From positions 86,776-150,775 of the forward strand of contig JAUNGZ010000002.1 in NCBI GenBank assembly GCA_030524205.1: a stretch of DNA of 64,000 nt, read 5' to 3'. Positions 59,167 through 64,000 of this stretch are shown piece after piece. The notes under the pieces were generated by a model. That model had not been told where the DNA came from, did not search any database, and saw nothing but the letters and a program-made list of their open reading frames with translations. Origin of the DNA: Eubacteriales bacterium. GTDB taxonomy: Bacteria > Bacillota > Clostridia > Oscillospirales > Butyricicoccaceae. How positions within the stretch are numbered: the stretch's first letter is position 1; every line of letters starts with the position of its first letter. Position numbers and translations under genes: made by a program.

Positions 59167-60861
59167 TCAAACAACCTTTGCTGGAGTATCGGTGTTGAGT
59201 TCGATATACTCAAGGATTTTGCGGAACTCGTCGGCAAACTTGAAGCGGATGCTGATATTGCCGTTTTCGTAGACCTTGATATAGTCCACAAGCTCCACAA
59301 GAATATCACGGGTCAAACGGTCGATGTTCTGATACCTCATAAACGCTACCAACGCCGGATGCTCCTTATCCACGCCGTTTGCCAGTTCCGCCCGTTCCAC
59401 CGTCAGATTTTTCAGTACAGTGGTCAGTTGGGCCGCTTGGCTCTCATAATCGGCTTTCATATAGTGGTAGTCGTCACGGGTGATCTCGCCGTCTTTCCAG
59501 TCTTGATAAAGCGATTGTTTATAACGAGCGATTTTTGCAAGTTCCCGTTCCTTGGCCGCGATCAGGTCATCCAGCCGTTTGGACTGGCATTTCTTGACCG
59601 GGGCCGCATTGATTGCCTGAATGATTTCCGCGTAGGATACCGCCAGATGCACCTGCTGCTGAACGGCAAACAAGACGGCGGCCTCAAGCCGGTTGTGCTT
59701 GATAGAGTGCATGGTACAGGCCGTCCGGGAGCGGTTCTTGTAGGTGGAGCAGGCGTAGTACACATGGCAGCCGCTCACACTCCGGGTCAGAGCCTTTCCG
59801 CAGTCCGGGCAGCGGAGGAAGCCGCTGAAGATATGGACCTGCCGTCCCTTGGGGGATGTGCGGGTGTCCCGCTTCAACAGGTTCTGCACCTTTTCAAAGG
59901 TCGCCCGGTCAATGATGGCCTCGTGGGTGTTCGGAACCCGAACCCAATCCTCCTCCGGCACCGCCTCGATCTGGTGAACCTTGTAGCTCTTGACACGGTG
60001 GCGGCCCTGAACCAGATCGCCGGTGTAAACCTCATTCGTAAGGATTTCATGGATCATCCGGGCGCTCCACATGGGATTGTCATTCACGGTGGAGGCAACC
60101 GGCAGCCCTTTTATGCGGCGGTAGGCCGAGGGGCTGGGGATGCCGTGCTCATTCAGGTACATCGAAATACCATTTTTGGAGGTCCCCTCCAGAAACATCC
60201 TGTAAATGAGCCGGATGATCTCCGCCGCGTCAGGATCAACAATGAGATGGTGCTTATCCTTGGGGTCTTTGAGATACCCAAAGGGAGCAAAGGCGCCGAT
60301 GTACTGTCCATTGCGCCGCTTGAAGTCAAACACCTGCCGGATCTTCTTGGAGGTCTGAAAGCAGTAGTTGTCGTTCATCACATTGGTGATGGGGACCTTA
60401 ATATCGGACACGCTGTCCGGGTCAAGGTAGCTGTCCACATTCTCCGCAAGAGAGATAAAGCGGACTCCCATCTGGACAAACAGGTTGTCGATCAGGCTCC
60501 CGGCGTCGCTGTAATTGCGGGCCAGACGGGAGAGGTCTTTCACCACCACGCAGTTGATTTTACCGCTCATAATATCGGACAGCATTTCCTGAAAGTGTTC
60601 CCGGTCGGTGTCCGTTCCGGTGTGGCCGTCATCCACATATTCCCGGATGCTTTCAAATTCCTCCGCGTGGGTTTCATAAAAGTAATTGAGAATATCCCGC
60701 TGGTTCTTGACGCTGTTGCTGCAATCAAGGCCCTTTTTGATCTTTTGCAGATCCTCCTTGGAGAGCCGGATATAGCTTGCCATTTTCCAGCGCCGGGTGC
60801 GGGTCGGGGCTTGGTATGTAGGGAGAAATAGTTGTTGGCCCCTGTTCTTTTGCCGTGGCAT
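59167..60861 (-). CDS. Large serine recombinase (TndX/TnpX type)
   Basis: 564 residues. The resolvase catalytic domain (about 27-180) has ASYIRLSKED with the nucleophilic Ser, VVVKDLSRLARNYSDAG and the YVDDGHTGTDTDREHF motif. A recombinase domain follows (about 190-310: GAFAPFGYLKDPKDKHHL, NGISMYLNEHGIPSP), then a zinc ribbon (GFLRCPDCGKALTR, HVYYACSTYKNRSRTAC) and a coiled coil to the C-terminus. Such enzymes excise and insert conjugative or mobilisable elements between short sites. Start ATG 60861 behind AAAGGAGG. It may move the element or a nested one; insertion at the tRNA scar is more typical of a tyrosine integrase, not seen here. Confidence 0.93.
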   Translation of the reverse strand: MPRQKNRGQQLFLPTYQAPTRTRRWKMASYIRLSKEDLQKIKKGLDCSNSVKNQRDILNYFYETHAEEFESIREYVDDGHTGTDTDREHFQEMLSDIMSGKINCVVVKDLSRLARNYSDAGSLIDNLFVQMGVRFISLAENVDSYLDPDSVSDIKVPITNVMNDNYCFQTSKKIRQVFDFKRRNGQYIGAFAPFGYLKDPKDKHHLIVDPDAAEIIRLIYRMFLEGTSKNGISMYLNEHGIPSPSAYRRIKGLPVASTVNDNPMWSARMIHEILTNEVYTGDLVQGRHRVKSYKVHQIEAVPEEDWVRVPNTHEAIIDRATFEKVQNLLKRDTRTSPKGRQVHIFSGFLRCPDCGKALTRSVSGCHVYYACSTYKNRSRTACTMHSIKHNRLEAAVLFAVQQQVHLAVSYAEIIQAINAAPVKKCQSKRLDDLIAAKERELAKIARYKQSLYQDWKDGEITRDDYHYMKADYESQAAQLTTVLKNLTVERAELANGVDKEHPALVAFMRYQNIDRLTRDILVELVDYIKVYENGNISIRFKFADEFRKILEYIELNTDTPAKVV

Positions 60862-60894
60862 TGGTCCTCCTTTCCCCTACCACATTACACCTAT

Positions 60895-60953
60895 ATTATA
60901 CCTCTGGCCCAGAGGACCGGCAAGGATGCCTCGGCCTTGGGACACTTTGTCTC
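60895..60953 (-). promoter_or_regulatory. Recombinase promoter with palindromic spacer and upstream GAGACA site
   Basis: On the minus strand TTGCCG (60923-60918), 17 bases, TATAAT (60900-60895). The spacer contains the perfect palindrome CCTCTGGGCCAGAGG (60901-60915). Upstream, GAGACAAAGTGTCCC (60953-60939) is one of three such sites in this module, at a position typical of activators. Confidence 0.65.
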
Positions 60954-60981
60954 AAAGCCGAAACAGGCTGCGGTGTAAGGG

Positions 60982-61248
60982 TTACAGGCCGCTGTACTGC
61001 CGCAGGAGGAACGCGCACAGCGCGTCCTGGAGGGTGGGGCCATCCTCGGCAAACTCGATTTTCACACCCACGCCGCCCACGCGGAAGCAATAGGGGTTGG
61101 CGGCTTGACGGAGGAAAGCGGACATCCGCTCTTTGCGGTCCATGCGGTGGTCAAACGCCATGCCGCTCAAATCGGGCAGCAGGTCCGCGCTCACCGCGCC
61201 GATATTGACGCTTTTCATTTTTATAACTTCCTGTGCTGTCAGCTTCAT
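60982..61248 (-). CDS. DUF6870-like small element protein
   Basis: 88 residues. The core KERMSAFLRQAANPYCFRVG followed by VKIEFAEDGPTLQDALCAFL matches the small DUF6870-type proteins that accompany large serine recombinases in Firmicutes conjugative elements (from memory). No signal, membrane span or catalytic motif. ATG 61248 lies 8 bases after AAGGAGG. It precedes the recombinase on the same strand with a promoter between, so it may be an accessory or directionality factor; that is inference. Confidence 0.7.
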   Translation of the reverse strand: MKLTAQEVIKMKSVNIGAVSADLLPDLSGMAFDHRMDRKERMSAFLRQAANPYCFRVGGVGVKIEFAEDGPTLQDALCAFLLRQYSGL

Positions 61249-61305
61249 TGGGAAAGCCTCCTTATCGTTGGTGAATGATCGGCCCCTTTCTCTCTATCTA
61301 TTGGG

Positions 61306-61365
61306 AAAAGCACAGCGGACGGCGTTTGCCGTCCGCTGCTTTGCTGGTTTGGGACAAAGTGTCTC
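61306..61365 (-). promoter_or_regulatory. GAGACA-type site and hairpin upstream of the DUF6870-like gene
   Basis: GAGACACTTTGTCCC (minus, 61365-61351) starts 5 bases after the stop of the 61370 gene. Next on the minus strand is a perfect 10-bp stem AGCGGACGGC/GCCGTCCGCT (61337-61314) with loop AAAC and a weak GTGCTTTT tail, probably a terminator. Confidence 0.55.
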
Positions 61366-61369
61366 GTAG

Positions 61370-61570
61370 TCAGTAGGGGCTCCGCTCATAGAGGGCTTTG
61401 GCCTCCTCCAAGGTGATGAAGTTGAATACTTCATGCAGCTCCCGCATGACGCGCTCAATGGCGGCGGGCTTGCAGCCGCACCGCTCCATCGCGGAGATCA
61501 CATAGCCCCGGCAGGCCCCCTCGCTCCACGGCTGGGAGAGCAGGGCGGCCAGTTCAGGCTCACAGCGCAT
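61370..61570 (-). CDS. Small helical element protein of unknown function
   Basis: 66 residues starting MRCEPELAALLSQPWSEGAC, with two further Cys (AMERCGCKPA) and a helix-rich end (IERVMRELHEVFNFITLEEA). ATG 61570 has GGGAGGCGG upstream; longer readings to 61615 overlap the resolvase gene and lack a ribosome site. It overlaps that gene by 11 bases. Small proteins like this recur in recombinase modules of clostridial elements. No function can be given. Confidence 0.6.
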   Translation of the reverse strand: MRCEPELAALLSQPWSEGACRGYVISAMERCGCKPAAIERVMRELHEVFNFITLEEAKALYERSPY

Positions 61571-61898
61571 GGTCCGCCTCCCGTTCCCGGTGCTGCCCTT
61601 TGGGACCGGTCTCAACGACGGGGAGATTTTGCAGATCTTCCAGATATATGCCTTTGTTCAGGCGGTCCCGGTCCGTCACAAGGATCGTGTCCGCTTTTCC
61701 CTCCCGAATGGCCCGCAGAACAGCCTGCACGCCGGGATTGTCCAAGGTGGAGCCAAGACAGCCGACATCCGAATAAATCCCGGCAATCTCAATCCCGTTT
61801 TCCTTTGCGTAGTCGAGCAGTTGAGCCTGCTGGCCCCGGATCATATCCAGCGAAAAGGCGCCGGATGTGGAAACACGGCAGTATAAAACAGCTCTCAT
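61560..61898 (-). CDS. Stand-alone resolvase catalytic-domain protein
   Basis: 112 residues beginning MRAVLYCRVSTSGAFSLDMI, with the nucleophilic Ser in CRVST, GQQAQLLDYAKENG, IYSDVGCLGSTLDN and ILVTDRDRLNKG, all from the serine resolvase N-terminal domain. The DNA-binding part is absent and the arginine-rich end of the catalytic domain is shortened. A strong ribosome site (AAAGGAGGTCACAAA) shows it is a real gene rather than debris. It may regulate or partner the large recombinase, or be an inactive derivative; neither can be decided. Longer upstream readings to 62015 lie in untranslated sequence. Confidence 0.78.
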   Translation of the reverse strand: MRAVLYCRVSTSGAFSLDMIRGQQAQLLDYAKENGIEIAGIYSDVGCLGSTLDNPGVQAVLRAIREGKADTILVTDRDRLNKGIYLEDLQNLPVVETGPKGQHREREADHAL

Positions 61899-62026
61899 TT
61901 TGTGACCTCCTTTGTGTAATCCGGCACGGCAGCCGGGCCGAACCCGGCTGCCATGCGCGTATAAATTTCCCTCTATATACCCAGGGAGGAAAACCCTCAT
62001 TTCCGGACAGGTCAAGCGAAATTTTT

Positions 62027-62437
62027 TCAGAAAATTTTTCTCATGCGATCAAGGCCGCGCTCAATGGCTTTCCGCACAGCATCCTCGCGCACGCCCTCGG
62101 CCAGCGCGATCTCCTGATGGCTCATGCCCATGAGATAATAGGCATCCACCCTCCGGCCCTGAACGGGCGGCAGAGCGTTGAGTGCGCGGCACAGCCGCGT
62201 GTAGGTGTGCGCCAGCGCCACCCACTCCTCCGGGGAGGGTTCATGCTCACAGATGGAGTGCTCAATGCCGTCCCCGGCGTCCAAGGAGTAGTTGGATTTA
62301 TTGCGTTTCATGCGCCGCCAGTGGTTGACGTCCTCCATCTTGGCAGCCCGAAGCTCCCGGGCCACCTCGTCCGTGACCTCAATGAACTCGTCCACCCTGT
62401 ACCAATAGAAAAAGTCCCGCAGGTTGATGGTCGTCAT
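62027..62437 (-). CDS. Sigma-70-like regulatory factor of the element
   Basis: 136 residues. The N-terminus MTTINLRDFFYWYRVDEFIE and middle region are shared by sigma-like proteins of clostridial conjugative elements. The C-terminal half (LNALPPVQGRRVDAYYLMGM, SHQEIALAEGVREDAVRKAI) is a region 4 helix-turn-helix. It probably drives transcription of excision or transfer genes. ATG 62437 behind AAAGGCGG. A GAGACA-type site lies about 90 bases upstream. It is the first gene of the minus-strand recombinase module. Confidence 0.75.
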   Translation of the reverse strand: MTTINLRDFFYWYRVDEFIEVTDEVARELRAAKMEDVNHWRRMKRNKSNYSLDAGDGIEHSICEHEPSPEEWVALAHTYTRLCRALNALPPVQGRRVDAYYLMGMSHQEIALAEGVREDAVRKAIERGLDRMRKIF

Positions 62438-62528
62438 TATGTATTCCGCCTTTCATTTTCATTTGTAGATGCGCTCTTGCGCGGGAAAATGGAAACGGCG
62501 GATCTGGCGGGGAGCGGCAGCGGACTTT

Positions 62529-62543
62529 GGGACACTTTGTCTC
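62529..62543 (-). promoter_or_regulatory. GAGACA-type site upstream of the sigma-like gene
   Basis: GAGACAAAGTGTCCC on the minus strand, with 24 bases identical in sequence and orientation to the site before the large recombinase. No good promoter hexamers were recognised between it and the gene. From 62544 to 62680 nothing else is seen. Confidence 0.5.
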
Positions 62544-62680
62544 AAAGCCGGGGGGATAGTCGGAACGGCGCGGGGTGAAAAGAGAAACGCGAGACAGGAA
62601 AAGCCTTGGGGGGAAGAATATCGGGGAAAAGATGCAAAATGCGGGAGCGTTCCCAAAACTTCTCCATAACCCGACATAGC

Positions 62681-62719
62681 AAAAGCCCGCAAAGACCTGA
62701 ATGGCCTTTACGGACTTTT
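62681..62719 (-). terminator. Terminator for the SLH gene at the right edge
   Basis: On the minus strand a 17-position stem (62719-62703 with 62697-62681) closes through G-U pairs and ends in TTTT. It lies about 230 bases after the SLH stop. Confidence 0.6.
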
Positions 62720-62855
62720 GGAAAAACGCTATGCACTTGTGAGAAGCTAATCTAACGCGGTTGTCATGGGCATCCCCCGCTCCGGCACAATTTGGCGGGC
62801 GCTCACCCCACCGTGTTCAGAACGAGCAGTGCTCCTTTTTCTATTATTTTCTGAA

Positions 62856-62914
62856 CTTCTCCAAACCCTCCCCCGAAGCGGAGGGCTTGGAGAAGCCGGG
62901 GGCCAATGGCCCCC
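62856..62914. repeat. Two adjacent hairpins downstream of the SLH gene
   Basis: CTTCTCCAAACCCTCC (62856-62871) pairs with 62880-62895 (one mismatch), and GGGGGCC (62898-62904) with GGCCCCC (62908-62914), loop AAT. No T tract. This recalls the hairpin array between galK and galE on a smaller scale. No gene is supported between 62438 and 62950. Confidence 0.6.
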
Positions 62915-62950
62915 AGACTTCCCGCTGGAATATAGGGGTCGCTTTGAAAA

Positions 62951-64000
62951 TCAGGCCGCGTCGCGGTAGAGGAAGGTCACGATCTGCCCACGGGTGCAGT
63001 CGGCATCCGGACTGAACGTATTGTCCCCGGTACCGTTGGTAATCGCCTCTGCAACCGCCCACGCAACCGCGTCTGCGTAGTAGGAATCGGCGGAGACATC
63101 GGCAAAGGAATTGCCGGAGGCCGCCGGGGAGCCGTTGGCCCGGTAGAGGAAGGTCACGGTCTGCCCACGGGTTACAGTAGCGTCCGGGCTGAACGTGGTG
63201 GCCGAGGTGCCGTTGGTAACGCCGTTTTCGATGGCCCACAGCACCGCGTCATAGTAGTAGGCGCTGGAGTCCAGATCGGTGAACGGATTATTGCCAGTGG
63301 CCTTGGGAGAACCAGCGGCCCGCCAGAGGAACGTCACCATCTGGGCGCGGGTGCAGCTCATGTTGGGGCTGAATGTGGTGGCGGAGGTACCGTTGGTAAT
63401 GTCGTTCTCCACGGCCCATGCTACGGCGTCGGCAAAGTAGGCGTCGGCGGGAACGTCAACGAAAGTGGGAACTGTTATGGGAGCTTCCTCCTCCACGAAG
63501 GTAACCTCAACCGTTACCTTGGACGCGGGCATGGTGAAGGTGTACTTGCCGTTGCCCTTGTCGGTCAGCTTCAATTCGCTGCCCTTGCTGTCGGTGACGG
63601 TGAGGGCGTCCAGCTCATAGCCGCTGTCTGGCTTGACCGTGATGGTCACGGTGGAGCCTCTGCTGGCGTTCTTGGGAGATACGGTAACGGAGCCGTTCTT
63701 GGCGCTGTCCACGCTCACGGCGTAGGTGGACGTGCCGCCGCCACCGGTCAGCGCGGGGATGGTTTCCGTCTTCGTCTCTCCGCAGATGGTGCAGGCGTAG
63801 GTCCGGGTTCCGGTACTGCTGTAGCTGGGAGCGGTCGTGACCACGCCTGCATCCCAAGTGTGTTCATTGTGGCTGGTCAGGTCAAGGTTAGTTTCTTCGG
63901 TCACGGTGTAGGTCGTGCCGTTCGGCAGGGTGACGACGGCCCCCGCAGGGAGCGTCACCGTTCCGTCGTCCTTGACGGTAGGCAGCGTTTCTCCCTTGCC
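62951..64000 (-). CDS. SLH-domain surface protein, C-terminal part
   Basis: The gene is open at the right edge; about 349 C-terminal residues are visible. A GTG at 63958 is internal, as the frame continues to 64000 without a stop. The visible part has a CxxC-containing segment (RTYACTICGETKTETIPAL) of the kind found in repetitive surface proteins, a bacterial repeat of InlB B-repeat type (VDSAKNGSVTVSPKNASRGS, PDSGYELDALTVTD, GKYTFTMPASKVTVEVTF) and three SLH domains (FVDVPADAYFADAVAWAVEN, FTDLDSSAYYYDAVLWAIEN, FADVSADSYYADAVAWAVAE) with NGTSATTFSPN-type ends. It is wall-bound through the SLH units. Whether it belongs to the element or to a neighbouring region cannot be told. Confidence 0.88.
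   Translation of the reverse strand, partial: GKGETLPTVKDDGTVTLPAGAVVTLPNGTTYTVTEETNLDLTSHNEHTWDAGVVTTAPSYSSTGTRTYACTICGETKTETIPALTGGGGTSTYAVSVDSAKNGSVTVSPKNASRGSTVTITVKPDSGYELDALTVTDSKGSELKLTDKGNGKYTFTMPASKVTVEVTFVEEEAPITVPTFVDVPADAYFADAVAWAVENDITNGTSATTFSPNMSCTRAQMVTFLWRAAGSPKATGNNPFTDLDSSAYYYDAVLWAIENGVTNGTSATTFSPDATVTRGQTVTFLYRANGSPAASGNSFADVSADSYYADAVAWAVAEAITNGTGDNTFSPDADCTRGQIVTFLYRDAA

Noticed and set aside
59359-60831. Plus-strand open frame of 490 codons
   Set aside because: Antisense to the large serine recombinase, which has clear catalytic and zinc-ribbon motifs.
59167-60861. The large serine recombinase as the enzyme that inserted the element into tRNA-fMet
   Set aside because: Insertion in a tRNA anticodon loop is typical of tyrosine integrases; the serine recombinase more likely moves a nested module or is a relic. 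Left open until the far end is seen.

Overview
The window looks like a chromosome segment of a high-GC gut Clostridia bacterium (Oscillospiraceae/Butyricicoccaceae type). This rests on YesMN-type two-component systems, class II galT, S-layer homology (SLH) proteins, strong AGGAGG ribosome sites and GC-rich codon use. The genus cannot be fixed from sequence alone. About 33.3 kb of metabolic chromosome is followed by about 30.7 kb of an integrated conjugative-type element whose far end lies outside the window.

Bases 1-9130 hold the end of a GPH sugar symporter, a zinc dehydrogenase, and a hexuronate operon: tagaturonate epimerase uxaE, an L-galactonate dehydrogenase-like gene, a TRAP transporter and tagaturonate reductase uxaB. 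Bases 9135-13854 hold a YesM/YesN-type sensor and regulator diverging from a lone binding protein. After a membrane protein gene, 14916-23200 (minus strand) holds a galactose-type mglBAC transporter and a second YesMN system with its own binding protein. Bases 23318-29759 hold galM, galT, galE, galK and a LacI-type regulator, with three copies of the palindrome GTTTTASTAAAAM at their promoters. Between galK and galE lie about 400 bases made almost wholly of consecutive, mutually different hairpins. A flavodoxin/ferredoxin protein, a small unknown gene and an SLH protein complete the chromosomal part.

At 33266-33310 only the 3' 45 nt of an initiator tRNA-fMet gene remain, cut in the anticodon loop. 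This is the expected scar of an element inserted in that tRNA, and everything to the right differs in style. The element carries an AbiE toxin-antitoxin pair, small regulators and a tightly overlapping type IV secretion cluster: VirB2-like, VirB6-like, NlpC/P60 hydrolase, PrgI and VirB4. A surface module is embedded in that cluster: a sortase, an SLH-transglutaminase protein, and an 1870-residue thioester/Cna_B repeat adhesin that stops immediately after LPRTGY. Next come a helicase with four HA repeats, an HD-GYP protein and small element-specific proteins. A minus-strand module follows: sigma-like factor, resolvase-domain protein, two small proteins and a large serine recombinase. No relaxase or coupling protein (VirD4) is visible. 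The window ends inside another SLH gene.

Regulatory signals read directly from sequence include LacI-type operators around gal, a 21-bp-phased direct repeat upstream of mglB that suits an AraC-type regulator, 22-bp repeats flanking the abiE promoter, phased ATGGCAG repeats plus a leader terminator before the secretion operon, and three GAGACA-N3-TGTCCC sites in the recombinase module.
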